From: Pseudomonas lurida
Lineage (GTDB): Bacteria > Pseudomonadota > Gammaproteobacteria > Pseudomonadales > Pseudomonadaceae
Direction of reading: 5' to 3'
Assembly (NCBI RefSeq): GCF_002563895.1
Contig: NZ_PDJB01000001.1
Location: forward strand, 913,501 to 977,500
Length of the DNA: 64,000 bases
A program made the position numbers and the translations under genes. Below the pieces are notes generated by a model. That model ran no database searches and was not told where the DNA came from. It saw nothing but the letters and a program-made list of their open reading frames with translations. Numbering within the stretch: the first letter of the stretch is position 1; every line of letters starts with the position of its first letter. Of the stretch, positions 1 through 10,638 are shown piece by piece.

Positions 1-30
1 CTGGGCTCATCGCGGGCAAGCCCGCACATG
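1..30. repeat. Edge fragment of a REP-type hairpin repeat
   Basis: Positions 11-25 read CGCGGGCAAGCCCGC, the inner palindrome seen in the complete dispersed repeats at 18942-19030 and 53384-53472. The rest of the element lies outside the window, so its size is unknown. Confidence 0.6.
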
Positions 31-60
31 TTGGTCTGCAAACTCCGGATATAAGGCACA

Positions 61-100
61 AACAAAAATGCCCCGGACCTTTCGGTACGGGGCATTTCTT
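61..100 (-). terminator. Rho-independent terminator of rpsT
   Basis: A 12-bp stem (68-79 with 84-95, one mismatch) closes a TTTC loop (GAAA on the minus strand). On the minus strand it is followed by a run of T (complement of 64-68). It lies 41 bases past the rpsT stop, so it ends that monocistronic transcript. Confidence 0.85.
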
Positions 101-140
101 AACTGTTTCGCAACCGGGGTTGCGTTGCAGTTGTTACCAC

Positions 141-419
141 TTAGGCTGCAGCAGCAACGCTCAGAGCCTTGATGTGGCCATTCAGGCGGCTCTTATGGCG
201 AGCGGCCTTGTTCTTGTGGATGATGCCTTTATCGGCCATACGGTCGATAACTGGCACAGCCAGAACGTAAGCAGCTTGGGCTTTTTCAGCGTCTTTGGTG
301 TCGATGGCTTTAACTACATTCTTGATGTAGGTACGAACCATGGAACGCAGGCTGGCGTTGTGGCTGCGACGCTTCTCAGCCTGTTTTGCACGTTTTTTGG
401 CGGAAGGTGTGTTGGCCAC
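141..419 (-). CDS. rpsT: 30S ribosomal protein S20
   Basis: A 92-residue, strongly basic protein starting [18 protein letters not shown], the classical S20 N-terminus, and rich in Lys, Arg and Ala along its length. S20 binds 16S rRNA early in 30S assembly. Length matches the family (86-92 residues). It is transcribed alone on the minus strand, divergent from murJ, with its own terminator downstream. The rpsT-murJ-ribF-ileS-lspA arrangement is standard in Pseudomonas. The roughly 250 bases shared with murJ must hold both promoters, but I cannot place either with confidence. Confidence 0.97.
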   Translation of the reverse strand: MANTPSAKKRAKQAEKRRSHNASLRSMVRTYIKNVVKAIDTKDAEKAQAAYVLAVPVIDRMADKGIIHKNKAARHKSRLNGHIKALSVAAAA

Positions 420-672
420 CGTCGAGCTCCTCGAAAGACTTTTTAGGAAATAGCAAACAAAATAGGCCGCGAATCATGCCGATGACTTGATGGGTTGTCA
501 AGGGCGGCTGATGCGAACTGCTGAGTGGTCGATCTGAAGAGGCGGGTGATTTATTTCCGGCGCTTGACCTGTAAACTCGCGAGCTTTGGCTCTGTGCTGT
601 TGCAGGCGCGCAGTATCGCATAAGTGGGCGCTTTGTTCGCCTGCTGTTTACCTATAGGCGCAAACTCTTTCA

Positions 673-2211
673 ATGAATCTGCTCAAATCGTTGGCCGCCG
701 TCAGCTCTATCACGATGATCTCCCGGGTTCTGGGGTTTGTGCGTGACACCCTGCTGGCGCGCATTTTTGGCGCCAGCATGGCCACGGATGCCTTCTTTAT
801 TGCGTTTAAATTGCCCAACCTGCTGCGACGGATCTTCGCCGAAGGCGCGTTTTCCCAGGCATTCGTGCCGATCCTGGCGGAATACAAGACCCAGCAGGGC
901 GAGGAAGCCACCCGCACCTTTATTGCCTATGTCTCGGGCCTGCTGACCCTGGTGCTGATGCTGGTGACCGTGCTCGGCATGCTCGCCGCGCCTTGGGTGA
1001 TCTGGGCCACGGCCCCCGGGTTTGCCAACACGCCGGAAAAATTCGCGCTGACCACTGATCTGCTGCGGGTGACCTTTCCTTATATATTGCTGATTTCCCT
1101 TTCATCACTGGCCGGCGCGATCCTCAATACCTGGAACCGCTTCTCGGTGCCGGCTTTCGTGCCGACCTTGCTGAACGTCAGCATGATCATCTTCGCGCTG
1201 TTTCTTACGCCGTACTTCGATCCGCCCGTCATGGCCCTGGGTTGGGCCGTACTGGCGGGTGGCCTGGCGCAGTTGCTCTACCAGCTGCCCCACCTGAAGA
1301 AGATCGGCATGCTCGTACTGCCGCGCTTGAACCTCAAGGACACCGGCGTATGGCGCGTGATGCGCAATATGCTGCCGGCCATCCTGGGGGTGTCGGTCAG
1401 CCAGATTTCGCTGATTATCAATACGGCGTTCGCTTCGCTGCTGGTGTCTGGCTCGGTGTCGTGGATGTACTACGCCGACCGCCTGATGGAGTTGCCGTCC
1501 GGGGTGCTGGGCGTGGCCCTGGGCACTATTCTGCTGCCAACGCTGGCGCGTACCTATGCGAGCAAGGACCGCCAGGAGTATTCACGCATCCTCGATTGGG
1601 GGCTGCGGCTGTGCTTTGTGTTGGTGCTGCCGTGCGCCCTGGCCCTGGGGATCCTGGCCGAGCCGTTGACCGTGTCGCTGTTCCAGTACGGCCAATTCGA
1701 TGCTCATGACGCGTTGATGACGCAGCATGCGCTGGTCGCTTACTCCGTCGGTCTGCTCGGCATTATCGTGATCAAAGTGCTGGCTCCGGGCTTCTATGCA
1801 CAGCAAAACATCCGTACACCGGTCAAAATCGCGATTTTCACGCTGATCGTCACGCAATTGCTCAACCTGGTGTTTATCGGCCCGCTGGCCCATGCCGGCC
1901 TGGCCCTGGCCATCAGTGCAGGTGCGTGCATCAATGCCGGGCTGTTGTTTTACCAATTGCGCAAACAGCAGATGTTCCAGCCGCAGCCAGGTTGGGGGCT
2001 GTTCGCTCTCAAATTGCTGGTCGCGGTGGGAGCGATGTCGGCAGTGCTACTTGGCTTGATGCACTTCATGCCCGCCTGGGACGAGGGCCATATGCTGGAG
2101 CGCTTCATGCGCCTTGGTGGACTGGTTGTCGCCGGCGTGGTGGTGTACTTCGGGATGTTGCTGCTGCAAGGTTTCCGGCTGCGGGATTTCAATCGCAAGT
2201 CGCTGAGCTAG
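673..2211 (+). CDS. murJ: Lipid II flippase MurJ
   Basis: A 512-residue polytopic inner-membrane protein of the MOP superfamily, with about 14 hydrophobic segments and the usual family length. It moves undecaprenyl-linked peptidoglycan precursor (lipid II) to the periplasmic face. The N-terminal pattern [17 protein letters not shown] and the following [17 protein letters not shown] are MurJ/MviN signatures and carry the conserved arginines lining the cavity. Starts at ATG 673. First gene of the plus-strand run into ribF, which begins about 120 bases later. Confidence 0.96.
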   Translation: MNLLKSLAAVSSITMISRVLGFVRDTLLARIFGASMATDAFFIAFKLPNLLRRIFAEGAFSQAFVPILAEYKTQQGEEATRTFIAYVSGLLTLVLMLVTVLGMLAAPWVIWATAPGFANTPEKFALTTDLLRVTFPYILLISLSSLAGAILNTWNRFSVPAFVPTLLNVSMIIFALFLTPYFDPPVMALGWAVLAGGLAQLLYQLPHLKKIGMLVLPRLNLKDTGVWRVMRNMLPAILGVSVSQISLIINTAFASLLVSGSVSWMYYADRLMELPSGVLGVALGTILLPTLARTYASKDRQEYSRILDWGLRLCFVLVLPCALALGILAEPLTVSLFQYGQFDAHDALMTQHALVAYSVGLLGIIVIKVLAPGFYAQQNIRTPVKIAIFTLIVTQLLNLVFIGPLAHAGLALAISAGACINAGLLFYQLRKQQMFQPQPGWGLFALKLLVAVGAMSAVLLGLMHFMPAWDEGHMLERFMRLGGLVVAGVVVYFGMLLLQGFRLRDFNRKSLS

Positions 2212-2330
2212 AGAGTTTTCCGGGATAAAACGGTTGTTTTATCGATTCGATCCATTTGGCCTGTGCTGTTGCCTGTCGTCCGGGGCCGGGTGTGGTTATA
2301 ATCGACCACTTTATGAGCAAGAAGCGCGTT

Positions 2331-3269
2331 ATGCAGCTGGTTCGAGGTCTCCACAACCTGCGCCCCGAGCATCGGGGCTGCGTCGCCACTATTGGCAACT
2401 TTGACGGTGTTCACCGTGGCCACCAGGCTATCCTGGCCCGGCTGCGCGAGCGTGCGGTCGAGTTGGGCGTGCCCAGCTGCGTGGTGATTTTTGAACCACA
2501 GCCGCGGGAATACTTCACGCCCGAGACCGCGCCGGCGCGCCTGGCTCGCCTGCGTGACAAGCTGCAACTGCTGGCTGAAGAGGGTGTGGACCGCGTCCTC
2601 TGCCTGGCCTTCAACCAGCGTTTGCAAAGCCTGAGCGCCGCCGAGTTTGTCGACCGCATCCTGGTCGATGGCCTGGGCGTGCAGCATTTGGAGGTCGGTG
2701 ACGACTTCCGTTTCGGTTGCGACCGCGTCGGGGATTTCGATTTCCTGCAACAGGCCGGCGTCAACCAGGGGTTTACCGTCGAAGCCGCGCAAACCGTCGA
2801 ACTGGACGGCCTGCGCGTGAGCAGCACCCAGGTGCGTAACGCCCTGGCCGCTGCCGACTTCGCCTTGGCCGAGCGTTTGCTCGGCCGTCCGTTCCGCATT
2901 GCCGGACGGGTCCTGCACGGCCAGAAGCTGGCGCGCCAATTGGGCACGCCAACCGCCAACGTGCAACTCAAGCGTCGTCGTGTGCCACTGACCGGGGTTT
3001 ACCTGGTGAGTGTCGACATCGACGGCCAATCGTGGCCGGGAGTCGCCAACATAGGCGTCAGGCCCACGGTTGCAGGTGATGGCAAGGCCCACCTGGAAGT
3101 TCATCTGTTGGATTTTGCCGGTGATCTGTATGACCGGCGTTTGACGGTGGTTTTCCACCAGAAGCTGCGTGAAGAGCAGCGTTTCGCCTCCCTTGAGGCG
3201 TTGAAAACGGCGATCAATGCGGATGTCGCCGCCGCCCGTGCACTAGCCGCACCTAGCGCCCATCGCTAA
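2331..3269 (+). CDS. ribF: Bifunctional riboflavin kinase / FAD synthetase
   Basis: A 312-residue enzyme that phosphorylates riboflavin to FMN and adenylylates FMN to FAD in the cytoplasm. The N-terminal half is a nucleotidyltransferase fold with the IGNFDGVHRGHQ motif near residue 25. The C-terminal half is the riboflavin kinase domain with GTPTANV. I chose ATG 2331 (MQLVRGLHNLRP) because it matches usual Pseudomonas RibF proteins; an in-frame ATG at 2313 would add six residues. No FMN riboswitch is apparent upstream. ileS follows after 14 bases, so co-transcription is likely. Confidence 0.95.
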   Translation: MQLVRGLHNLRPEHRGCVATIGNFDGVHRGHQAILARLRERAVELGVPSCVVIFEPQPREYFTPETAPARLARLRDKLQLLAEEGVDRVLCLAFNQRLQSLSAAEFVDRILVDGLGVQHLEVGDDFRFGCDRVGDFDFLQQAGVNQGFTVEAAQTVELDGLRVSSTQVRNALAAADFALAERLLGRPFRIAGRVLHGQKLARQLGTPTANVQLKRRRVPLTGVYLVSVDIDGQSWPGVANIGVRPTVAGDGKAHLEVHLLDFAGDLYDRRLTVVFHQKLREEQRFASLEALKTAINADVAAARALAAPSAHR

Positions 3270-3283
3270 CCGAAGAGCCTTAA

Positions 3284-6115
3284 ATGACCGACTATAAAGC
3301 CACGCTAAACCTTCCGGACACCGCCTTCCCAATGAAGGCCGGCCTGCCACAGCGCGAACCGCAGATCCTGCAGCGCTGGGACAGTATTGGCCTGTACGGA
3401 AAGTTGCGCGAGATTGGCAAGGATCGTCCGAAATTCGTCCTGCACGACGGCCCTCCTTATGCCAATGGCACGATTCACATCGGTCATGCGCTGAACAAGA
3501 TTCTCAAGGACATGATCCTGCGCTCGAAAACCCTGTCGGGCTTCGACGCGCCGTATGTCCCGGGTTGGGACTGCCACGGCCTGCCGATCGAACACAAAGT
3601 CGAAGTGACCTACGGCAAGAACCTGGGCGCGGATAAAACCCGCGAACTGTGCCGTGCCTACGCCACCGAGCAGATCGAAGGGCAGAAGTCCGAATTCATC
3701 CGCCTGGGCGTGCTCGGCGAATGGGACAACCCGTACAAGACCATGAACTTCAAGAACGAGGCCGGTGAAATCCGCGCCTTGGCCGAGATCGTCAAGGGCG
3801 GTTTCGTGTTCAAGGGCCTCAAGCCCGTGAACTGGTGCTTCGACTGTGGGTCGGCCCTGGCCGAAGCGGAAGTCGAGTACGAAGACAAGAAGTCCTCGAC
3901 CATCGACGTGGCCTTCCCGATCGCCGACGACGCCAAGCTGGCCGAGGCCTTCGGCCTGGCAAGCCTGGGCAAGCCGGCGGCCATCGTGATCTGGACCACC
4001 ACCCCGTGGACCATCCCGGCCAACCAGGCGCTGAACGTGCACCCTGAGTTCACCTACGCCCTGGTGGATGTCGGTGATCGCCTGCTGGTCTTGGCCGAGG
4101 AAATGGTCGAGGCTTGCCTGGCCCGTTACGAGCTGCAAGGTTCGGTGATCGCGACCACTACCGGCTCCGCGCTGGAACTGATCAATTTCCGCCATCCGTT
4201 CTATGACCGCCTGTCGCCGGTGTACCTGGCTGACTACGTCGAACTGGGTTCGGGTACTGGCATTGTTCACTGTTCGCCGGCCTATGGCGTGGACGACTTC
4301 GTCATCTGCAAGAAGTACGGCCTGGTCAACGACGACATCATCAACCCCGTGCAAAGCAATGGCGTCTACGTGCCTTCGCTCGAGTTCTTCGGCGGCCAGT
4401 TCATCTTCAAGGCCGACCAGCCGATCATCGAAAAGCTGCGCGAAGTCGGTGCGCTGATGCAAACCGCCACCATCCAGCACAGCTACATGCACTGCTGGCG
4501 CCACAAGACGCCCCTGATCTACCGCGCCACCGCGCAGTGGTTCATCGGCATGGACAAAGAGCCTACCAGCGGCGACACCCTGCGTGTACGCTCGCTCAAA
4601 GCCATCGAAGACACTCAGTTCGTGCCGGCCTGGGGCCAGGCGCGCCTGCACTCGATGATCGCCAACCGCCCGGACTGGTGCATCTCCCGCCAGCGTAACT
4701 GGGGCGTGCCGATCCCGTTCTTCCTCAACAAGGAAAGCGGCGAACTGCACCCTCGTACCGTCGAACTGATGGAAGCCGTGGCCCAGCGCGTTGAACAGGA
4801 GGGCATCGAAGCCTGGTTCAAGCTGGACGCTGCCGAGCTGCTGGGCGATGAAGCGCCGCAGTACGACAAGATCAGCGACACCCTCGACGTGTGGTTTGAC
4901 TCGGGCACCACTCATTGGCACGTGCTGCGCGGCTCGCACCCGATGGGTCACGAGACCGGCCCGCGTGCCGACCTGTACCTGGAAGGTTCGGACCAACACC
5001 GTGGCTGGTTCCACTCGTCGCTGCTGACCGGTTGCGCCATCGACAACCACGCGCCGTACCGCGAACTGCTGACCCACGGCTTCACCGTCGACGAGACGGG
5101 CCGCAAGATGTCCAAGTCGCTGAAGAACGTGATCGAGCCGAAAAAGATCAACGAGACCCTGGGCGCCGACATCATGCGTCTTTGGGTCGCGTCGACCGAT
5201 TACTCGGGCGAAATCGCCGTGTCGGACCAGATCCTGCAGCGCAGTGCCGACGCCTACCGCCGAATCCGTAATACCGCACGCTTCCTGCTGTCGAACCTGA
5301 CCGGTTTCAACCCGGCCACCGACCTGCTGGCCGCCGAGGACATGCTCGCCCTGGATCGCTGGGCCGTGGACCGTACCCTGCTGCTGCAGCGCGAGTTGCA
5401 GGAGCACTACGGCGAATACCGTTTCTGGAACGTCTACTCGAAGATCCACAACTTCTGCGTGCAGGAGCTGGGTGGTTTCTACCTCGACATCATCAAGGAC
5501 CGCCAGTACACCACTGGCGCCAACAGCAAGGCACGCCGCTCGGCACAGACCGCGCTGTACCACATCTGCGAAGCGCTGGTACGCTGGATCGCTCCGATCC
5601 TGGCCTTCACTGCTGACGAACTGTGGGCATACCTGCCGGGCGAGCGTAACGAGTCCGTGATGCTCAACACCTGGTACGAAGGCCTGACCGAACTGCCGGC
5701 CGACTTCGAACTGGGTCGCGAGTACTGGGAAGGCGTGATGGCCGTGAAGGTTGCGGTGAACAAAGAGCTGGAAGTGCAACGTGCGGCCAAGGCCGTCGGT
5801 GGCAACCTCCAGGCCGAAGTCACCCTGTTTGCCGAGGAAGGCCTGACCGCCGACCTGGCCAAGCTGAGCAACGAGCTGCGCTTCGTACTGATCACCTCCA
5901 CGGCGAGCCTGGCCCCATTTGCCCAGGCCCCGGCGGATGCGGTCGCCACCGAAGTACCGGGCCTCAAGCTCAAAGTGGTCAAGTCGGCCTTCCCGAAATG
6001 CGCCCGTTGCTGGCACTGCCGTGAAGACGTTGGCGTGAACCCTGAGCATCCGGAAATCTGTGGTCGTTGCGTCGACAACATCAGCGGTGAAGGCGAGGTT
6101 CGTCACTATGCCTAA
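3284..6115 (+). CDS. ileS: Isoleucyl-tRNA synthetase
   Basis: A 943-residue class I aminoacyl-tRNA synthetase that charges tRNA-Ile in the cytoplasm. The HIGH motif sits near residue 65 and KMSKS at residues 608-612, with the editing (CP1) domain between. The C-terminus carries a zinc-binding finger with paired CxxC motifs (CARCWHC and CGRC), as in the bacterial type. Length matches E. coli IleS (938). The stop overlaps the lspA start by 8 bases, the usual ileS-lspA translational coupling. A very long antisense open frame is a codon-bias shadow. Confidence 0.98.
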   Translation: MTDYKATLNLPDTAFPMKAGLPQREPQILQRWDSIGLYGKLREIGKDRPKFVLHDGPPYANGTIHIGHALNKILKDMILRSKTLSGFDAPYVPGWDCHGLPIEHKVEVTYGKNLGADKTRELCRAYATEQIEGQKSEFIRLGVLGEWDNPYKTMNFKNEAGEIRALAEIVKGGFVFKGLKPVNWCFDCGSALAEAEVEYEDKKSSTIDVAFPIADDAKLAEAFGLASLGKPAAIVIWTTTPWTIPANQALNVHPEFTYALVDVGDRLLVLAEEMVEACLARYELQGSVIATTTGSALELINFRHPFYDRLSPVYLADYVELGSGTGIVHCSPAYGVDDFVICKKYGLVNDDIINPVQSNGVYVPSLEFFGGQFIFKADQPIIEKLREVGALMQTATIQHSYMHCWRHKTPLIYRATAQWFIGMDKEPTSGDTLRVRSLKAIEDTQFVPAWGQARLHSMIANRPDWCISRQRNWGVPIPFFLNKESGELHPRTVELMEAVAQRVEQEGIEAWFKLDAAELLGDEAPQYDKISDTLDVWFDSGTTHWHVLRGSHPMGHETGPRADLYLEGSDQHRGWFHSSLLTGCAIDNHAPYRELLTHGFTVDETGRKMSKSLKNVIEPKKINETLGADIMRLWVASTDYSGEIAVSDQILQRSADAYRRIRNTARFLLSNLTGFNPATDLLAAEDMLALDRWAVDRTLLLQRELQEHYGEYRFWNVYSKIHNFCVQELGGFYLDIIKDRQYTTGANSKARRSAQTALYHICEALVRWIAPILAFTADELWAYLPGERNESVMLNTWYEGLTELPADFELGREYWEGVMAVKVAVNKELEVQRAAKAVGGNLQAEVTLFAEEGLTADLAKLSNELRFVLITSTASLAPFAQAPADAVATEVPGLKLKVVKSAFPKCARCWHCREDVGVNPEHPEICGRCVDNISGEGEVRHYA

Positions 6116-6620
6116 TTCAGCCAGTCGTTTCGGACGTCTGGGCTGGCTCGTCTTGAGTTTGCTGGTCCTGGTCATCGACCAGGTCAGCAAGGCTCATTTC
6201 GAAGGCTCCCTGGAAATGTTCCAGCAGATCGTGGTGATCCCGGATTACTTCAGCTGGACCCTGGCCTACAACACCGGCGCGGCGTTCAGCTTCCTCGCCG
6301 ACGGTGGTGGCTGGCAGCGCTGGCTGTTTGCCGTGATCGCCGTCGTGGTCAGTGCGGTGCTGGTGGTGTGGCTCAAGCGTCTTGGCCGCGATGATACCTG
6401 GCTGGCTATCGCCTTGGCCCTGGTGTTGGGCGGCGCGCTGGGCAACCTGTACGACCGCATTGCCCTGGGCCATGTGATCGACTTCATCCTGGTGCATTGG
6501 CAGAACCGCCATTACTTCCCGGCGTTCAACTTTGCCGACAGCGCCATCACCGTCGGTGCAATCATGCTGGCGTTGGATATGTTCAAGAGCAAGAAAACCG
6601 GAGAGACCGTCAATGACTGA
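6108..6620 (+). CDS. lspA: Lipoprotein signal peptidase (signal peptidase II)
   Basis: A 170-residue inner-membrane aspartic protease that removes signal peptides from diacylglyceryl-modified prolipoproteins. Four transmembrane segments are visible. The two catalytic aspartates lie in the conserved blocks GNLYDRI and FNFADSAI, and DQVSK near the N-terminus is also typical. The start ATG 6108 lies inside the end of ileS; a longer in-frame start at 6060 is not needed. It overlaps fkpB by 8 bases, giving a tightly packed ileS-lspA-fkpB unit. Confidence 0.97.
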   Translation: MPNSASRFGRLGWLVLSLLVLVIDQVSKAHFEGSLEMFQQIVVIPDYFSWTLAYNTGAAFSFLADGGGWQRWLFAVIAVVVSAVLVVWLKRLGRDDTWLAIALALVLGGALGNLYDRIALGHVIDFILVHWQNRHYFPAFNFADSAITVGAIMLALDMFKSKKTGETVND

Positions 6621-7065
6621 TCAGGTATTGGCTGAGCAACGCATCGGCCAGAACACGGAAGTCACTTTGCATTTCGCATTGCGCCTGGAGAATGGCGACA
6701 CGGTCGACAGCACGTTCGACAAGGCGCCGGCCACCTTCAAGGTCGGTGATGGCAACCTGCTGCCAGGTTTCGAGGCGGCTTTGTTCGGCTTCAAGGCTGG
6801 CGACAAGCGTACCCTGCAGATCCTGCCGGAAAACGCCTTTGGCCAACCCAACCCGCAAAACGTGCAGATTATCCCGCGGTCGCAGTTCCAGGACATGGAC
6901 CTGTCGGAAGGCCTGCTGGTGATCTTCAACGATGCGGCAAATACCGAGCTGCCAGGTGTGGTGAAAACCTTCGATGACACGCAAGTGACCATCGACTTCA
7001 ACCACCCGTTGGCCGGTAAAACCTTGACGTTCGACGTTGAAATCATCGACGTTAAAGCGATCTGA
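6613..7065 (+). CDS. fkpB: FKBP-type peptidyl-prolyl cis-trans isomerase (SlpA family)
   Basis: A 150-residue cytoplasmic prolyl isomerase and chaperone. The pattern ALRLENGDTVDSTFDKAPATF followed by GDGNLLPGFEAALFG is the FKBP fold split by an insert-in-flap domain, as in E. coli FkpB/SlpA. Start ATG 6613 overlaps the lspA stop by 8 bases. The fkpB-ispH order is the same in E. coli. A REPIN-like repeat separates it from ispH. Confidence 0.94.
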   Translation: MTDQVLAEQRIGQNTEVTLHFALRLENGDTVDSTFDKAPATFKVGDGNLLPGFEAALFGFKAGDKRTLQILPENAFGQPNPQNVQIIPRSQFQDMDLSEGLLVIFNDAANTELPGVVKTFDDTQVTIDFNHPLAGKTLTFDVEIIDVKAI

Positions 7066-7082
7066 CTGACAAAACCGGTTCC

Positions 7083-7185
7083 TGTGGGAGCTGGCGTGTG
7101 CGGGAACGGGCTTGCCTGCAATAGCGTCATCCCGGTGTACCTGATACACCGAGGTGTCTGCATCGCAGGCAAACCAGCCCCCACA
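7083..7185. repeat. REPIN-like double-hairpin repeat
   Basis: Begins TGTGGGAGCTGG and ends with the imperfect inverted counterpart CCAGCCCCCACA, with inner arms around TTGCCTGCAAT and ATCGCAGGCAA. It is the degenerate member of the repeat family seen at 18942, 43391 and 53384, and fills the fkpB-ispH gap. Confidence 0.75.
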
Positions 7186-7223
7186 AGATCCAATTTCTTG
7201 CCGAGCAAGACACGAGGCACAGC

Positions 7224-8171
7224 ATGCAAATCAAACTCGCCAACCCCCGTGGCTTCTGCGCCGGTGTGGACCGGGCGATCGAAATCGTCAACCGCGCCCT
7301 GGAAGTCTTCGGGCCGCCGATTTATGTGCGCCATGAAGTCGTCCACAATAAATTCGTGGTCGAAGACCTGCGCGCACGCGGCGCCATCTTTGTCGAAGAG
7401 CTGGACCAGGTGCCGGACGACGTCATCGTCATCTTCAGCGCCCACGGTGTTTCCCAGGCGGTGCGTACCGAAGCGGCAGGCCGTGGCCTGAAAGTCTTCG
7501 ACGCCACTTGCCCACTGGTCACCAAGGTGCATATCGAGGTCGCGCGCTACAGCCGTGACGGTCGCGAGTGCATCCTGATCGGCCATGCGGGTCACCCGGA
7601 AGTCGAAGGCACCATGGGTCAGTACGACGCCAGCAACGGCGGGGCCATTTACCTGGTGGAAGACGAAAAAGACGTCGCCAACCTGCAGGTGCACAATCCC
7701 GATCGCCTGGCATTCGTGACCCAGACCACCTTGTCCATGGACGACACCAGCCGCGTGATCGACGCGCTGCGTACGCGCTTCCCGGCCATCGGTGGGCCAC
7801 GCAAGGACGACATCTGCTACGCCACCCAGAACCGGCAGGATGCGGTCAAGCAACTGGCCGACGAATGCGACGTTGTCCTGGTAGTCGGCAGCCCTAACAG
7901 CTCCAACTCCAACCGCCTGCGAGAGTTGGCTGAACGCATGGCAACACCGGCGTACCTGATCGATGGCGCCGAAGATATGCAGCGCAGTTGGTTCGATGGC
8001 GTTGAGCGTATCGGTATCACGGCAGGCGCTTCGGCCCCGGAAGTGCTGGTGCGCGGCGTTATCCAGCAGTTGCATGCCTGGGGCGCCACCGGTGCCGATG
8101 AGCTGGCGGGGCGTGAAGAGAACATCACTTTTTCCATGCCCAAGGAACTGCGGGTTCGCTCACTGCTGTGA
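7224..8171 (+). CDS. ispH: 4-hydroxy-3-methylbut-2-enyl diphosphate reductase
   Basis: A 315-residue iron-sulfur enzyme for the last step of the MEP isoprenoid pathway, turning HMBPP into IPP and DMAPP. The three cluster cysteines are visible in [15 protein letters not shown] (Cys12), [11 protein letters not shown] and the later [11 protein letters not shown]. The [12 protein letters not shown] substrate loop is intact. Full family length. Its last 47 bases overlap, on the opposite strand, the end of the fimT-like pilin gene. Confidence 0.97.
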   Translation: MQIKLANPRGFCAGVDRAIEIVNRALEVFGPPIYVRHEVVHNKFVVEDLRARGAIFVEELDQVPDDVIVIFSAHGVSQAVRTEAAGRGLKVFDATCPLVTKVHIEVARYSRDGRECILIGHAGHPEVEGTMGQYDASNGGAIYLVEDEKDVANLQVHNPDRLAFVTQTTLSMDDTSRVIDALRTRFPAIGGPRKDDICYATQNRQDAVKQLADECDVVLVVGSPNSSNSNRLRELAERMATPAYLIDGAEDMQRSWFDGVERIGITAGASAPEVLVRGVIQQLHAWGATGADELAGREENITFSMPKELRVRSLL

Positions 8172-8706
8172 GTGCCCGCGTGCCGGGCCGGCCCCGGCAC
8201 AACGCCTGCTCGGCACTGTCGCTGCGCAGGCTGATGCGCCCGCTGGGTGCCAGTACGATCTGATGCAGGCTTTGCGCCTGGTCCGGGGCACACACATGCA
8301 CAGTGCCCGCACGAAACCCTCCGCCTGCAAATATCGGCTCGCCCAACCCGCTGAAGCGAACCTGGCTCTTAAGTGGCCCATTGCCTACGATTGGAACCCG
8401 CCCACTGTCCTGGTGCTCCAGCAGCACCGGGTTGTCATCGTCCGGGTGGCCGCGTCCGCTTATGTCCACGATCACTCGCCAGCCCAGGCTCCAATCATCG
8501 CCCAATGCGTGGATCACCACCGCCCGGTTGCGTGCGATGGCCTCTGCGCGTGCGTAGCGCAGCCCTTGCGCCAGTGATTGAGCTGCACCCAGTCGCTGCT
8601 GTGAGCCCAGCAGGCTCGTGAAGCTGGGCACTGCCAGGCTGGCCAGGAGGCCGCTCACGATCAGCCCGAGCAACAGTTCGATCAGGGTAAAACCGCGTTG
8701 TTTCAT
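8125..8706 (-). CDS. FimT/GspH-type minor pseudopilin
   Basis: A 193-residue type IV prepilin-like protein. The leader is only MKQRG, cut before [14 protein letters not shown], with Glu at mature position 5, followed by one hydrophobic helix. The C-terminal half has the GspH/FimT pattern including a Cys-Ala-Pro and a second Cys. It would be cleaved by PilD (23622-24488) and join the initiation complex of a type IV pilus. Start at 8706 is set by the short leader. It is divergent from pilV rather than at the head of the same operon as in P. aeruginosa, and its 3' end runs 47 bases into the opposite strand of ispH. I cannot tell FimT from FimU. Confidence 0.85.
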   Translation of the reverse strand: MKQRGFTLIELLLGLIVSGLLASLAVPSFTSLLGSQQRLGAAQSLAQGLRYARAEAIARNRAVVIHALGDDWSLGWRVIVDISGRGHPDDDNPVLLEHQDSGRVPIVGNGPLKSQVRFSGLGEPIFAGGGFRAGTVHVCAPDQAQSLHQIVLAPSGRISLRSDSAEQALCRGRPGTRALTAVSEPAVPWAWKK

Positions 8707-8887
8707 GTGCCATCCCTCCGTGGATGTGGGTGCAGTCCTAGGTATAGCGCCAAGGCTGTCGCGCCGAATGGTGGCCTTTATGTCCAAAGTATTTCCCTTT
8801 GTTCCCGTCGCAGCACAGGCGAAAAACCGGCGCTAGTCTTGGGTCGCACAGCAGGTGTTGCCTGCTCTTTCTTGGACCTCGACACGG

Positions 8888-9385
8888 ATGACGACGGTAA
8901 TGCTTGCCTGCACGAACACCTGTTCGCCCTATACCCCGAACCGGCACCAAGCCGGCATGACGCTGATCGAGGTACTGGTCGCGACGCTGATTCTCGCCAT
9001 TGGCCTGTTGGGCGCAGCGATGATCCAGCTGAATGCGCTCAAGTACACCGACAGTTCCAGGATGACCAGCCAGGCCAGTTTCATCGCCTATGACATGCTT
9101 GATCGGATTCGCGCCAATGCTGGCGCTGACTACGCCTGGGGCCAAGCCGAGCGTGCTGCGCCCAACCGCGCTACCGCCAACGTGCGCGACCTGGACCTGC
9201 ACGATTTCGAAGCCAATATCCTCGGCTTTGCCGGGGAGAGCGCCACAGGCTCGGTGTCGATCAGTGGAGGCGAGGTGACGGTCAGCATCAGTTGGGATGA
9301 CAGTCGAGGCGCCAACACGTCGGGCGCCCGGGAAACCTTCACCCTGACCAGCCGCATCGTTGATGAGCAGGAGGTGGCGCAGTGA
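8888..9385 (+). CDS. pilV: Type IV pilus minor pilin PilV
   Basis: A protein of about 165 residues with a long prepilin leader (19-23 residues), a cleavage site at QAG|MTLIEVLVA, and the PilV hydrophobic helix ATLILAIGLLGAAMIQLNAL. Minor pilins of this group prime pilus assembly with PilW, PilX and PilE. Start is ATG 8888 or ATG 8900; neither has a clearly better ribosome-binding site. Its TGA overlaps the GTG start of pilW by four bases, so the two are translationally coupled. Confidence 0.86.
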   Translation: MTTVMLACTNTCSPYTPNRHQAGMTLIEVLVATLILAIGLLGAAMIQLNALKYTDSSRMTSQASFIAYDMLDRIRANAGADYAWGQAERAAPNRATANVRDLDLHDFEANILGFAGESATGSVSISGGEVTVSISWDDSRGANTSGARETFTLTSRIVDEQEVAQ

Positions 9386-10089
9386 AGTGTCATGCGCAAG
9401 GTTTCAGCCTGGTGGAGTTGCTGTTGGCCTTGGCCCTGGGGATTTTGCTGGTATTGGGGGGCAGCCAACTGGTGATCAACTCCAGAATCACCCACGCGAG
9501 CCAGCAGGCTGCCATGTTGCTGCAGGAGGATGCTCGGTTCGTGCTGGGCAAGATGATCCAGGATATCCGCCAGGCGGGCATGGTTGGCTGCCTAGCCACC
9601 GGCGCCATCGACAATGCGCCTCTGGCGTTTGATCGCCCTGTCAGCTGGAGTGTCGGGTCGGGTACACGCTCGCTGACGCTGGTGACCACGGATGTCGGCG
9701 AGGGCAGTGGCAAGCCGGACTGGACGGTATTGTCCGATTGCACGGGGACCGCCCAGGCCTATCCCGGAAACGCCCCGGCTCCCGCACCTGGGCAGATCCG
9801 TTTTGCCGTACGCCAACTCACCTACACCTTCGAAGCGGGTCAATTGAAGGTCAGCACGCCCGCATCGCCCGCCAAGGCGGTACTGGTAGATAACGTCAAG
9901 GCGTTCGATATCAGTTTTGGTGTGGCCGCCAACCCCGGGTCGTTAAACGTGGTGCGCTATGACGCTGCTCCGCTCGACACGTCGTTGATACGCAGCGTGC
10001 GTATCTTGATGACGCTGCAAGACCCCAGCGGCCGCGTAAAAAATCAAACCTACAGCGTCGTGGCAGCACTGCGCAATCGTCTGGGGTAA
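9382..10089 (+). CDS. pilW: Type IV pilus minor pilin PilW
   Basis: A 235-residue prepilin of the PilW family: leader MKCHAQG, then FSLVELLLALALGILLVLGG, with Glu at mature position 5. The downstream segment SQQAAMLLQEDARFVLGKMIQDIRQAG is typical of PilW. It starts with GTG at 9382 inside the pilV stop (GTGA). P. aeruginosa PilW is somewhat longer (about 270 residues). pilX follows after 7 bases. Confidence 0.87.
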   Translation: MKCHAQGFSLVELLLALALGILLVLGGSQLVINSRITHASQQAAMLLQEDARFVLGKMIQDIRQAGMVGCLATGAIDNAPLAFDRPVSWSVGSGTRSLTLVTTDVGEGSGKPDWTVLSDCTGTAQAYPGNAPAPAPGQIRFAVRQLTYTFEAGQLKVSTPASPAKAVLVDNVKAFDISFGVAANPGSLNVVRYDAAPLDTSLIRSVRILMTLQDPSGRVKNQTYSVVAALRNRLG

Positions 10090-10096
10090 CGCGTTC

Positions 10097-10627
10097 ATGT
10101 CGCTTACTGGGGGGAGTCGTGTACAGCAGGCCGGCATGGTGTTGCTGATCAGCCTGGTGTTTTTGCTGCTGTTGTCGCTGATCGGGTTGTCATCGATGCA
10201 GGGCGCGGTCGCCCAGCAAAAGGTCGCCGCCAGCGTCTGGTTGCGTCAGCAGTCGCTGCAAAGTGCCGAGAGTGGCCTGAGGCGCGGGGAGGCGGCCGTA
10301 CAGCGGTCATTTTCGACGCTGCCGTTATGTCGCTCGATTGTGGCGTGTGCACCGCCAGATGCAGCATTTTCGATACTCAGACCCGGAACAGACCCTGTTT
10401 CGGGCGTCACTTGGATGGCGCTCAAGAACGGTTTGTACGGCGTTCAATTCCTTGGGCCAGCGATAGGGCTGGCGCATTTACCGCCGCAAACCCCGGCCGC
10501 AGTGTATCGGGTGACGGCAGTCGGGCTGAGCGGTCCCTTGCGCACGGTGCTGGAGAGCATCTACGCGCGGGTAGAAGAGCAGGGCGATTCGCGTTTTCGG
10601 CGAGTGGCATGGCGGCAACTTCAATGA
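10097..10627 (+). CDS. pilX: Type IV pilus minor pilin PilX
   Basis: A 176-residue protein with the PilX N-terminal pattern: QQAGMVLLISLVFLLLLSLIGL, then the conserved amphipathic stretch QSAESGLRRGEAAV. It lacks the usual Glu at mature position 5, as is common for PilX/GspK-like pilins. In P. aeruginosa pilX is followed by the large adhesin pilY1. Here the next gene is pilE, 11 bases later, and there is no room for pilY1. Confidence 0.85.
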   Translation: MSLTGGSRVQQAGMVLLISLVFLLLLSLIGLSSMQGAVAQQKVAASVWLRQQSLQSAESGLRRGEAAVQRSFSTLPLCRSIVACAPPDAAFSILRPGTDPVSGVTWMALKNGLYGVQFLGPAIGLAHLPPQTPAAVYRVTAVGLSGPLRTVLESIYARVEEQGDSRFRRVAWRQLQ

Positions 10628-10638
10628 GGAGCAATGGA

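Noticed and set aside
2212..2330. Possible FMN riboswitch before ribF
   Set aside because: The 119-base gap lacks the conserved RFN helices; FMN riboswitches usually precede ribB or ribE rather than ribF.
3305..6190. A 961-codon open frame antisense to ileS
   Set aside because: It mirrors the GC-rich codon use of ileS, is low-complexity (runs of Gln, Val, His, Gly) and has no recognisable motif. The same applies to the long antisense frames opposite clpB (15614-18148), fruB (37846-40167) and prfC (57257-59011).
7083..7185. CRISPR-like repeat spacing among the dispersed palindromes
   Set aside because: The repeats are isolated single elements kilobases apart, not arrays; they are REP/REPIN elements.
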